Shown here one piece after another: positions 43,283 through 50,994 of a DNA stretch of 64,000 bases; position 1 is the stretch's first letter; each line of letters begins with the position of its first letter. The notes under the pieces were generated by a model that did no database searches, was not told the DNA's origin, and saw only the letters and a program-made list of their open reading frames with translations. The DNA lies in NCBI RefSeq assembly GCF_016924665.1, contig NZ_JAFFJT010000010.1:124001-188000 (forward strand), written 5' to 3'. The position numbers and the translations under genes were made by a program. The DNA is from Nocardioides sp. SYSU D00038. Its GTDB lineage: Bacteria; Actinomycetota; Actinomycetes; Propionibacteriales; Nocardioidaceae.

Positions 43283-44389
43283 GTGCTGCCCGAGGAGTCC
43301 CGCTTCGAGTCCGACCCCGACGCGATCGTGGGCGAGCCCGCGGTGCTGCCCGCGGGGTGGGGCGTCGGCACGCCCGACCCGGCCGACCGGTTCCAGGTCG
43401 CCCGGCTGACCCGGCTGCTGCGCGAGCACGAGCGGCACGGCCGTGGCTGGCCCGGCGCCGGCGTCGAGGACGTGCTGGTCGAGGTCTCCGAGGCCGGGCT
43501 GCGCACCCGCGAGAACGTCGTCGTGCTCGACGCCGAGGGCGAGATCCGCGCCTGGGGCAGCGTCCACGACCGCGCCGGCGGGCGGATGCTGTTCGTCCAC
43601 GTCGTCGAGCGCGGCCTCGCCGACGAGACGGCTCGGGCCTGCTCCGACGTGCTGTTCGAGTGGGCGGAGGGCCAGGCTCGCGCGGTGGGCGCGGCCCGGG
43701 GGCTCGACGTGCAGCAGATCGACACCGGCGCCTTCGCCGGCGACGAGCGCCAGCACGCCTGGCTCGCCGCGGCGGGCTTCGAACGGGTGCGGACCTGGTG
43801 GCAGATGAGCCGCCCGGTGAGCGCCGACGAGGCTGCGCTGGTGCCCGACCCGCGGCACTGGACCCGCGACGGCGTGGTCTTCCGGCTGGTCGAGCACGAC
43901 GGCCACGGGCTGCCCGACACCGACGACCTGCGCGAGGTCCACGAGGTACTCGAGGACGCCTTCGTCGACCACTTCAACCACTTCGAGGAGACCTTCGAGG
44001 AGTTCCTCCACCGGCTGCGCGAGACCCCCGGTCACCGCTGGGACCACTGGTGGCTGGCCGAGCTGGTCGAGGACGAGCACCGCCGTGCGGTCGGCTGCCT
44101 GGTCGGCGAGGCCGTCGAGAGCACGACCGGGCCCGACGGCAGCTACGTCGCCTACCTCGGCGTGCTCGAGGCGGCGCGGGGCCGCGGCGTCGCCAAGGGA
44201 CTGCTCAGCACGGTCATCGCCGACGCGGCGGCCCGGGGCCGCGACCGGGTGGGTCTCGAGGTCGACGCCGACTCCTCCACCGGCGCCGACGGGCTGTACA
44301 CGTCGATGGGCTGGGAGACGAGGTACGTCACCGAGTCGTGGCACCGCGACGTGCCGGTGCCGCCGGGTGCGGCGGCCGGCGACGGGTGA
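43283..44389 (+). CDS. Double GNAT-domain acetyltransferase
   Basis: 368 residues with two acetyltransferase folds, as in mycothiol synthase. The N-terminal half (to ~190) is degenerate; the C-terminal half has a good acetyl-CoA loop, YLGVLEAARGRGVAKGLLS, and GLYTSMGWE. The sequence WDHWWLAELVEDEH occurs between. The acceptor is unknown; it is not close enough in its motifs for me to call MshD. GTG 43283 is set by the homology. An array of palindromes follows before the convergent ABC gene. Confidence 0.8.
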   Translation: MLPEESRFESDPDAIVGEPAVLPAGWGVGTPDPADRFQVARLTRLLREHERHGRGWPGAGVEDVLVEVSEAGLRTRENVVVLDAEGEIRAWGSVHDRAGGRMLFVHVVERGLADETARACSDVLFEWAEGQARAVGAARGLDVQQIDTGAFAGDERQHAWLAAAGFERVRTWWQMSRPVSADEAALVPDPRHWTRDGVVFRLVEHDGHGLPDTDDLREVHEVLEDAFVDHFNHFEETFEEFLHRLRETPGHRWDHWWLAELVEDEHRRAVGCLVGEAVESTTGPDGSYVAYLGVLEAARGRGVAKGLLSTVIADAAARGRDRVGLEVDADSSTGADGLYTSMGWETRYVTESWHRDVPVPPGAAAGDG

Positions 44390-44548
44390 ATCGACCAGAA
44401 CCACGCGATTGAGCTGTTCGGGACCTTTGCCAGCGCGGGCACGGCCGCCCGAATCGACCACAACTACGCAATTGCGTGGTTACGGCACATTCACCCGCCC
44501 CGCACACCCGGCAATCGACCAGAACTACGCAATTGCGTGGTTCTGGCA
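44389..44548. repeat. Three-copy palindrome array between convergent genes
   Basis: Copies begin AATCGACCA at 44389, 44452 and 44513 (spacing 63 and 61). Copies 2 and 3 contain ACGCAATTGCGT; copy 3 is a near-perfect 28-base palindrome from CCAGAAC to GTTCTGG. Copy 1 is decayed. Their position between two stop codons suggests bidirectional termination, though three copies are more than that needs. Confidence 0.85.
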
Positions 44549-44557
44549 CAAACCGCG

Positions 44558-45535
44558 TCACCCCCCCAGCGAGGCACGCAGCGCATGGTGGATCCCGTTG
44601 GGGGTCAGCACGCCGACGAACCGGGCGCCGTCGGTGACCCCCACGACCGCACGATCGTCGCGCAGCAGCACGGTGAGCGCCTCCTCGAGCGTGGCCGAGA
44701 CGTCCACGGTGGCGGCGAGGTCGCCGGTGGCGATCCCGTCGAGCGGCTCGAGGTGGGCGGGGTCGATCCGGGTCACGGTGAGCCGGCGCAGCCCGCGGGT
44801 CGAGCCGACGAAGTCGGCCACGAACTCGTCGGCCGGGTGCGCCAGGATCTCGGCCGGGGTGCCGTACTGAGCCAGCCGGCCGCCGGTGGCGAACACCGCC
44901 ACCCGGTCGCCCATCCGCACCGCCTCGTCGATGTCGTGGGTCACCAGCACCACCGTCTTGCCGAGCTCGCGCTGCAGCCGCAGGAACTCGTCCTGCAGCC
45001 GCACCCGCACCACCGGGTCGACGGCGCCGAACGGCTCGTCCATCAGCAGCACCGGCGGGTTCGCCGCCAGCGCCCGCGCCACGCCCACCCGCTGCCGCTG
45101 GCCGCCCGAGAGCTGGTGGGGGTAGCGGTCGCCGAACGTCGCCGGGTCGAGCCCCACCAGGTCGAGCAGCTCGTGGGCCCGGGCCCGGGCGGTGGCCCTC
45201 GACTCGCCGTAGAGCAGCGGCACCGTCATCACGTTGGTGGTGATCCGCTGGTGGGGGAAGAGACCGACCTGCTGGATGACGTAGCCGATGCCTCGCCGCA
45301 GCGAGTTGGGATCCTGGGTCGTCACGTCGACACCGTCGATCTCGATCGTGCCGGTGGTGGGCTCGATCAGGCGGTTGATCATCTTCAGGGTCGTGGACTT
45401 GCCGCAGCCCGACGGCCCGACCAGGCAGACCAGCTCGCCGGGGCCGACGTCGAGGTCGAGCGCGCGTACGGCGACCGTGCCGTCGTCGTAGGTCTTGCCG
45501 ACCCCCGCGAGCCGGATCATCGAGGTCGTCGCCAT
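44558..45535 (-). CDS. Osmoprotectant ABC transporter, ATP-binding protein
   Basis: 325 residues. Walker A G40-PSGCGKS-T48, signature LSGGQRQRVGVARAL, Walker B VLLMDEPFGAVDP and switch VTHDIDEAVRMGD. The C-terminal ~90 residues resemble a CBS-type domain (TLEEALTVLLRDDRAVVGVT), as in ProV/OpuCA, where it senses ionic strength. Together with the binding protein and two permeases it forms a glycine betaine/carnitine/choline importer. ATG 45535; a Met five codons later is possible. Last gene of the minus-strand operon. Confidence 0.92.
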   Translation of the reverse strand: MATTSMIRLAGVGKTYDDGTVAVRALDLDVGPGELVCLVGPSGCGKSTTLKMINRLIEPTTGTIEIDGVDVTTQDPNSLRRGIGYVIQQVGLFPHQRITTNVMTVPLLYGESRATARARAHELLDLVGLDPATFGDRYPHQLSGGQRQRVGVARALAANPPVLLMDEPFGAVDPVVRVRLQDEFLRLQRELGKTVVLVTHDIDEAVRMGDRVAVFATGGRLAQYGTPAEILAHPADEFVADFVGSTRGLRRLTVTRIDPAHLEPLDGIATGDLAATVDVSATLEEALTVLLRDDRAVVGVTDGARFVGVLTPNGIHHALRASLGG

Positions 45536-45549
45536 GGCGGGAGGCCTCC

Positions 45550-46509
45550 TCAGAGGAGGCCCTTGTCCTCCAGGAACGCCGCCGCGACGTCGGCCGGCTT
45601 CTTGCGCTCGAGGTCGACCTGGAGGTTCATGTCGGCCAGGTCCTCGGTGGTGAGCGCCTCGGAGAGCTCGTTGAACAGGTCCTCGAGGTCGGGGTTGTCG
45701 GCCAGGAACTCCGCGTTGATCGCCGGGGTGAGGTTCTGGGCGGGCTGGATGCCCTTGTCGTCCTCGAGCAGCACCAGGCCGAGCTGCTCCAGGCTGGCGT
45801 CGGTGGTGCCGGTCTCGCCGAGCTGGACCTCGCCGTTGGCGACGGCGTCCTTGACCTGGCTGCTGCCGAAGTCGAGCGGCACGATCTCGGTGATGTCGAG
45901 CCCGTAGACGTTGGTCAGCCCGCCCTCGCAGTCGGATCGACCCTCGCAGTCCTCGGGGGCGCCCAGCTTGATCGGCTGCCCGAGGGCGGCCAGGTCGGAC
46001 AGCGTCTCGAGGTCGTTCTGGTCGGCGTACTCCTGGGTGACGAAGAAGGCGTTCTGGTCGGTGGCGTCCGACGGCGGGAGGATCGCGATGCCCTCCTCCT
46101 CGGCCAGCGGCTCCAGCGCGGCCAGGGTGGCGTCGGGGTCGTTGCTCGACACCGGCTCGGCGTCGGGACCGTTCTTGGCGGTGTGGAGGAAGTCGGTGAG
46201 CCCCGCGAGGTAGTCGGGCACGATGTCGACGCCGCCGCTCGCCAGCTCGGGCAGGTAGACGTCGCGGGTCGTGACGAGCTTGGTCTCGACGGTGTAACCG
46301 TCGTCCTCGAGCAGCTGCTCGTAGATCGCGGCCATCACCTGCATCTCGGTGAAGTCCTGGCCGCCGACCACGACCGTGCCCTTGTCGTCACTGCCCGAGC
46401 CGCCCGAGCCGCCGTCGCCGCCCGACTCGAGGTCGTCGCCGCCGCAGCCGGCCGCGGCGAGGAGGACGGCGGCGGCCGCCGTCGTGGTGAGGGTGCGCAG
46501 GATCCGCAT
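45550..46509 (-). CDS. Osmoprotectant ABC transporter, substrate-binding lipoprotein
   Basis: 319 residues, lipobox LAAAGC with Cys22, an acidic/Gly linker, then the OpuAC-type fold: VVVGGQDFTEMQVMAAIYEQ, VETKLVTTRDVYLPELASGG, DIVPDYLAGLTDFL. ATG 46509 is preferred over a TTG two codons upstream. A -10 TAGGGT (46588-46593, minus strand) lies about 79 bp before it, so this gene and the ATPase may also be made without the permeases. Confidence 0.92.
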   Translation of the reverse strand: MRILRTLTTTAAAAVLLAAAGCGGDDLESGGDGGSGGSGSDDKGTVVVGGQDFTEMQVMAAIYEQLLEDDGYTVETKLVTTRDVYLPELASGGVDIVPDYLAGLTDFLHTAKNGPDAEPVSSNDPDATLAALEPLAEEEGIAILPPSDATDQNAFFVTQEYADQNDLETLSDLAALGQPIKLGAPEDCEGRSDCEGGLTNVYGLDITEIVPLDFGSSQVKDAVANGEVQLGETGTTDASLEQLGLVLLEDDKGIQPAQNLTPAINAEFLADNPDLEDLFNELSEALTTEDLADMNLQVDLERKKPADVAAAFLEDKGLL

Positions 46510-46587
46510 GAGCAACCACCTTCTGTGTCCCGCGGCGCCGAGGCTCCGCGCGTGTCCGATGGGTACCCCGTGGCACCCGCAGTCGTC

Positions 46588-46593
46588 ACCCTA
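46588..46593 (-). promoter_or_regulatory. Internal -10 hexamer TAGGGT in the osmoprotectant operon
   Basis: On the minus strand TAGGGT precedes the binding-protein gene by about 79 bases, with an AAGGTGG ribosome-binding site near the ATG. Confidence 0.45.
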
Positions 46594-46655
46594 ACCACCT
46601 CCACCGACACCGTGTTCCCGCAAAGATGACGAAGCGGTGACGTGCGGGTCGGCGG

Positions 46656-47372
46656 TCAGGCGGTCGGCAGCGGACGGCCCCGGGTCGCGCGACCGGCGCG
46701 CCGCATCGGGTCGACCGCCCGCTCCACCAGCACGGCGAGCCCCTCGAGCACGAGGGCGCCGGCGGCGACCAGCACCGCACCGGACACCACCTCGGCCGTG
46801 CTCTGGTTGGCGAAGCCCCGGGTGATCACGCGGCCCAGGCCGGGCCCGGCGACCAGCGCGGCGATCGTCGCCGTCGCCCACACCTGCACCAGCGCGAGGC
46901 GCACGCCGGTCATCACCACCGGGATCGCCAGCGGCAGCTCCACGGTGGTGAAGACCTTCCGGCCGCTCATCCCCATCCCGCGTGCGGCCTCGACCACGTC
47001 GCGGTCGACCTCGGTCATGCCGACGTAGGCGTTCGTGATCAGCGGCGGCAGGGCGAAGAGCACCAGCGCCACCAGCGTCGCGAGCCCGGCGCGGCCGTAC
47101 GGCCCGAGCTCGCCGGACCCGACCGGGCCCAGCGAGAGCACCAGCAGCACGGCGAAGACCGGCACCGCACGCCCGATGTTGGAGACGTTGACCGCGAGGA
47201 AGCCGCCGCGGCGCAGGTGTCCCAGCCACAGCGCGATCGGCAGGCCCAGCAGCATCGCCGCGGCCAGCGCGGTCACGGTCAGCAGCAGCTGCTGGACGGC
47301 GAACGCGCCGATGCCGGTCTCCCCCGACCAGTTCGCCCCGTCGGTGAGGTAGTCGAGGACGTCACCCAGCAC
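46656..47372 (-). CDS. Osmoprotectant ABC transporter, permease
   Basis: 238 residues, about six hydrophobic helices, with the docking loop VVEAARGMGMSGRKVFTTVELP. OpuCB/OpuCD-type single permease. GTG 47372 overlaps the end of the first permease gene by 11 bp, which couples the two halves of the channel. Confidence 0.9.
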   Translation of the reverse strand: MLGDVLDYLTDGANWSGETGIGAFAVQQLLLTVTALAAAMLLGLPIALWLGHLRRGGFLAVNVSNIGRAVPVFAVLLVLSLGPVGSGELGPYGRAGLATLVALVLFALPPLITNAYVGMTEVDRDVVEAARGMGMSGRKVFTTVELPLAIPVVMTGVRLALVQVWATATIAALVAGPGLGRVITRGFANQSTAEVVSGAVLVAAGALVLEGLAVLVERAVDPMRRAGRATRGRPLPTA

Positions 47373-48048
47373 GGCGCGTCCAGGGGGTGAGGAACCGCTG
47401 GGCGACGACCAGCACCACGTCGAGCACGAGCGCCAGTGCCACGCACAGCAGGCTGGCGGCGAGGATCTGCGCCTTGAACTGGTTGCCGACCGCGCGCAGC
47501 AGCAGGTTGCCCAGGCCGCCGTACGACACGATCGAGCCGACGGTCACCAGTGCCACCGTCGAGACCGTGGCGACCCGCAGCCCGGCCCAGATCACCGGCA
47601 GCGCCAGCGGGAGCTCGACCCGCGTGAGCAGCCGGAGCGGTGCGTAGCCCATGCCGACCGCCGACTCGCGCACCTCGTCCGGCACCGCGCGCAGGCCAGC
47701 CAGCACGTTGCGCACCAGGATCGTCAGGGAGTACAGCGCCAGCCCGATCACCACGGTGGTCGGCGACAGCCCCGTGAACGGCAGCAGCAGCGAGAACAGC
47801 GCCAGCGACGGGATCGTGTAGATGATCGTGGTGCCGCCGACCACGAGCGACTCCAGCCGCGGGCTGCGGCGCGCGAGCAGCGCCAGCGGTACGGCGACCG
47901 CCAGCCCGGCCAGCACCGAGACGACCGTGATCCACAGGTGCTGCACGGTGGCGTCGACCAGCTCGGGCCGGTAGTCGCTCCAGTAGCGCCCGCACAGCCA
48001 GCTGTTGTCGACGTAGCACTGCGCCACCTCGTCGGCCCGGGGCATCAC
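47362..48048 (-). CDS. Osmoprotectant ABC transporter, permease
   Basis: 228 residues, about six helices; docking loop EVRESAVGMGYAPLRLLTRVELP. First gene of the operon. The frame stays open upstream into the repeat region, but GTG 48048 is chosen because the -10 hexamer TAGCGT (48056-48061, minus strand) ends exactly 7 bases before it; ATG 48045 is the alternative. The promoter borders directly on an A-family repeat half. Confidence 0.88.
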   Translation of the reverse strand: MMPRADEVAQCYVDNSWLCGRYWSDYRPELVDATVQHLWITVVSVLAGLAVAVPLALLARRSPRLESLVVGGTTIIYTIPSLALFSLLLPFTGLSPTTVVIGLALYSLTILVRNVLAGLRAVPDEVRESAVGMGYAPLRLLTRVELPLALPVIWAGLRVATVSTVALVTVGSIVSYGGLGNLLLRAVGNQFKAQILAASLLCVALALVLDVVLVVAQRFLTPWTRRAG

Positions 48049-48055
48049 GGTCGTG

Positions 48056-48061
48056 ACGCTA
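48056..48061 (-). promoter_or_regulatory. -10 hexamer TAGCGT of the osmoprotectant operon
   Basis: TAGCGT on the minus strand lies 12 bp from the A-family repeat at 48074, so the -35 zone (about 48079-48084) falls inside the repeat. Confidence 0.5.
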
Positions 48062-48073
48062 CCGCGCAGGCCG

Positions 48074-48123
48074 CTGGTCGAGCAGCGAGCACCAGCGAGC
48101 GTCGTCGAGACCGGGTGAGCCGA
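48074..48123. repeat. A-family repeat, left half only (A10)
   Basis: CTGGTCGAGCAGCGAGCACC through CGAGACCGGGTGAGCCGA, then the B element starts: the same junction as at 10269-10328. Confidence 0.8.
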
Positions 48124-48413
48124 CCCCCCGCCGTCGGTGGCGACTCCGGGGACGGGGCTCGGGCGGGGGCTGACTGTGGGTGGGGTGATCCGCGGGGGTG
48201 GGTGACTGTGGTGTGGACGGGTGCGGGGTGCCGCGCGTGGTGGGCACTGCGGCTGCTGGGCGCCGGACGTCGTTCGGCACTCGTTGCCGTGTCGCCGGAC
48301 GCTGCCCTGCCGTCCCCCGGCCACCGCTTCGGCGCCACGCCGCCGTCTACGTGCCGAACGCCGCTCGTCGCTCCGCCGCCTCCGTGCCCTGTGGCGCGGC
48401 AGCCCGGCTGGCG
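48124..48413. repeat. B element, copy 2
   Basis: Matches 10329-10576 over nearly its length, with an extra ~40 bases near 48186-48220. The 31-base block 48280-48310 is identical to 10449-10479. CGTTCGGCAC (48271-48280) and GTGCCGAACG (48351-48360) are exact complements, so the stem has ten Watson-Crick pairs here. Confidence 0.75.
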
Positions 48414-48541
48414 CTGGTCGAGGTGCGAAGGCCGCCAGGCCTGAGCCTCGAGACCCGGTGAGACGGAAGCCCTCCCGTCCCTAGCGCAGGGCATTCGGCC
48501 GGCGGGGGTTTCGAGGCTCGCTTCGCTCGCACCTCAACCAG
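48414..48541. repeat. A-family palindromic repeat (A11)
   Basis: Complete, CTGGTCGAGGTGCGAAGGCC to CTCAACCAG, with a mutated core (CCCTCCCGTCCCTAGCGCAG). Confidence 0.9.
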
Positions 48542-48553
48542 CGGTGGGTGGCG

Positions 48554-48682
48554 TTGGTCGAGGTGCGAAGGCCGCTTAGGCCTGAGCCTCGAGACCCGGT
48601 GAGCCGGGAGCCCTCCCGTCCCCACCGGAGGGCGTTCGGCCGGCGGGGGTTTCGAGGCTCGCTCCGCTCGCACCTCAACCAG
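48554..48682. repeat. A-family palindromic repeat (A12)
   Basis: Complete apart from the first base (TTGGTCGAGG); core CCCTCCCGTCCCCACCGGAG and right end CTCAACCAG. Confidence 0.9.
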
Positions 48683-48689
48683 CGCGGGG

Positions 48690-48752
48690 CACCGGAGGGC
48701 GCTCGGCCGGCGGGGGTTTCGAGACAGTTGCTAGCGCAACTTCCTCAACCAG
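48690..48752. repeat. A-family repeat, right half only (A13)
   Basis: ACCGGAGGGCGCTCGGCC, GGGTTTCGAGACAGTTGCT and CAACTTCCTCAACCAG. It ends 10 bp before the stop codon of the minus-strand glycosyltransferase gene. Confidence 0.8.
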
Positions 48753-48761
48753 CGCAGCGGG

Positions 48762-49865
48762 TCAGCGCTCGTCGTCGCGGAGCAGGAGGGCCGCGGGGTC
48801 GATGGTGCGGACGTCGAGGCCGGGGACGTCGACGCGGCGGCCCGCCGGGGTGTCGACGCGGGGGAGGCCGCCGAGCTCGTGCAGCCGCTCGACGACGAGG
48901 GTGGCCTCGGGCCGGCGGTCGTGCTCGACCAGCCAGCCGACCAGCCGGTGTGCCGGCACCAGGCCGGAGCGGACCAGGCCGCGGCCGGCCCACAGCTCGC
49001 GCACGCCGGCGACCAGGAGCTCCCACCACGCGTCGTCGCAGCCGGGGATCTCGTCGAAGTAGCGGTGCAGGTCGCCGGCGAGCACCCGGTCCCGGAAGAC
49101 CGCGGTGACCTTGGCGGAGCCGTAGTCGAGCACCGAGGCGAGGGCCATCCGCTTGGTCTCCCAGCGGTCCTCGAGGTCGCGCAGCGAGGAGCGCTGCTGG
49201 GTGATCGAGCTGCCGTCGTCGCGGATCCGCCAGTGGTAGACGACCTCCGGCGCGACCGTGAACCGCCGGGCGCGGAGGTAGGCGCGGGTCGTGGTCGGCT
49301 GGTCCTCGTAGCGGACCCCCTCCGGCCAGGCCAGCCCCGCGCCGCGCCAGAAGTCGGTGACGAACAGCTTGTTCCACGCGAACACGTCGCCGAGCAGCTC
49401 GGGCTCGGTGTCGATCACGACGTCGATACGGGTGCGGTGCAGCCGCCGCATCCAGCGCGGCTCCTCGAGGTCGCCGCCGACCAGCCGGGCGATCGAGCCG
49501 ACGACGAAGTCCGACCCGGCGCGGCGCTGGTGGCCCACCAGCGTGGCGTAGGCGTCGGGCGGCACCACGTCGTCGGAGTCGGCGAACGTCACCAGGTCGC
49601 CGGTGACGTGCCGCAGCCCCTCGTTGCGGGCCGCCCCGAGGCCGCGGTTGCCGGTGTGGACGACGCGCACCCGCGGGTCGCGTGCGGCGTACGCCTCCGC
49701 GATCGCGCCGGAGTCGTCGGGGCTGCCGTCGTCGACCACCACGACCTCGAGCCGGTCGTGGGTCTGGCCGAGGATGCTGTCGAGGCAGGCGGGCAGGTAC
49801 GCCGCGACGTCGTACGCCGGCACCACGACGCTCACGAGCGGGGCGCGGCGGCGGGCCAACCTCAT
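48762..49865 (-). CDS. Glycosyltransferase family 2
   Basis: 367 residues, GT-A fold: VSVVVPAYDVAAYLPACLDSI, VVVVDDGSPDDSGAIAEAYA, NRGLGAARNEGLRHVTGD and the metal-binding FADSDDVV (DxD). C-terminal ~150 residues are outside the catalytic core. It adds a sugar, probably to a wall or exported glycan. ATG 49865 has the -10 box TACGGT (49872-49877, minus strand) exactly 6 bases upstream. Divergent from the sulfotransferase gene, 61 bp away. Confidence 0.9.
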   Translation of the reverse strand: MRLARRRAPLVSVVVPAYDVAAYLPACLDSILGQTHDRLEVVVVDDGSPDDSGAIAEAYAARDPRVRVVHTGNRGLGAARNEGLRHVTGDLVTFADSDDVVPPDAYATLVGHQRRAGSDFVVGSIARLVGGDLEEPRWMRRLHRTRIDVVIDTEPELLGDVFAWNKLFVTDFWRGAGLAWPEGVRYEDQPTTTRAYLRARRFTVAPEVVYHWRIRDDGSSITQQRSSLRDLEDRWETKRMALASVLDYGSAKVTAVFRDRVLAGDLHRYFDEIPGCDDAWWELLVAGVRELWAGRGLVRSGLVPAHRLVGWLVEHDRRPEATLVVERLHELGGLPRVDTPAGRRVDVPGLDVRTIDPAALLLRDDER

Positions 49866-49912
49866 GCGCAGACCGTAGCGAGCGCGATGCGGGGCCGCGG
49901 CCCCGCCACCGT

Positions 49913-49918
49913 TAGTCT
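49913..49918 (+). promoter_or_regulatory. -10 hexamer TAGTCT of the sulfotransferase gene
   Basis: TAGTCT ends 8 bases before GTG 49927. The promoter of the divergent glycosyltransferase lies 36 bases away, so the two could share control. Confidence 0.5.
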
Positions 49919-49926
49919 GTCGAGTC

Positions 49927-50994
49927 GTGAGCGAGCGCCCCAGCGACCCCAACGCGTCCGACTATCCCCGTCGGGTGCTGTTCGTCGCCGGCGCCGGGCG
50001 CAGCGGCACCAGCACCCTGGCCGGTCTGATGCAGATCCTCGGCCTGCACGTGCCGCGACCCGAGGTCGTGGCCGACGAGACCAACCCCAAGGGCTTCGGC
50101 GAGCCCCGCTGGGTGGTCGACAACCACGACCGGCTGCTCAAGGAGGCCGGCGTCCAGGTCAGCGACTCGCGGCCCGAGGCGTGGTTCGAGACCGGCCGGG
50201 TCTCGACCCGCGAGCCCGAGCGGATCCGCGCGGCGGAGTGGCTCGACGGCCACTTCGAGGTCTCCCGCGAGCTGGTGGTCAAGGACCCTCGGTTGAGCTG
50301 GTTCCTGGGCCTGTGGCGGGTCGCCGCGGTACGCACCGGCGCCACCCCGGTCTTCGCGACCATGCTCCGACCGCCCGCCGAGGTGGTGGGCAGCAAGCAG
50401 ACCTACTACGCCAACAAGCTCGGCGCCGCCCACCTCACCGCCTCGTGGCTCAACATGCTGCTGCACACCGAGCGGGCCACCCGGGAGTCGGTGGCCGACG
50501 GCGGCCGGGTCTTCGTGCGCTACGGCGACCTGCTCACCGACTGGACGCGCACCACGATGCACGTCGGCGAGACGCTCCAGCTCCAGCACGTGCTGCACGC
50601 CGACTCCGAGGCGATCCGCGACGGCCACCGGTTCGTCGACCCCAGCCTGCGCCGGATGAGCCAGTCGCTCGACGACCTCGGGCTGCCGCGCCGGCTGCAC
50701 GAACTCACCGCCCAGACCTGGGCCGAGCTCAACCGGCTCGCCGACCCCGGCGGCGACGTCCCCGAGGTGCACGCGACCCTCGACCAGCTCCGCGAGGCCT
50801 ACGTCGACCTCTACGAGGAGTCGGCCGCGATCTCGCGCTCGTCGGTCGTCGCGGTGGAGCAGCAGCTGAAGAAGGCCCAGCGGGCAGCCCTCCCGCAGCG
50901 GCGCGGCGCCGACCGGGTGCCGCACGGGCTGCGGGCGATGGTGCCGGGCCCGGTGCGGCGCGGCCTGCGCCGCCTGGCCGGGCGCACCCGGTGA
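49927..50994 (+). CDS. Sulfotransferase family protein
   Basis: 355 residues. PAPS 5'-loop GAGRSGTSTLAGL (residues 22-34), a likely 3'-phosphate region around LRPPAEVVGSKQTYYANK, and VRYGDLLTDW. The C-terminus is a helix and a basic tail (RRGLRRLAGRTR). Related proteins sulfate sugars of glycans or glycolipids. It overlaps the next glycosyltransferase gene (GTGA). Confidence 0.87.
   Translation: MSERPSDPNASDYPRRVLFVAGAGRSGTSTLAGLMQILGLHVPRPEVVADETNPKGFGEPRWVVDNHDRLLKEAGVQVSDSRPEAWFETGRVSTREPERIRAAEWLDGHFEVSRELVVKDPRLSWFLGLWRVAAVRTGATPVFATMLRPPAEVVGSKQTYYANKLGAAHLTASWLNMLLHTERATRESVADGGRVFVRYGDLLTDWTRTTMHVGETLQLQHVLHADSEAIRDGHRFVDPSLRRMSQSLDDLGLPRRLHELTAQTWAELNRLADPGGDVPEVHATLDQLREAYVDLYEESAAISRSSVVAVEQQLKKAQRAALPQRRGADRVPHGLRAMVPGPVRRGLRRLAGRTR

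Noticed and set aside
43283..44389. Mycothiol synthase MshD
   Set aside because: It has the same two-domain layout, but the N-terminal domain has an extra ~60 residues and the mycothiol-site residues cannot be recognised by eye.
48074..48752. CRISPR array in the repeat clusters
   Set aside because: The repeats are long palindromes of about 125 bp without regular spacers, and no cas gene is near.
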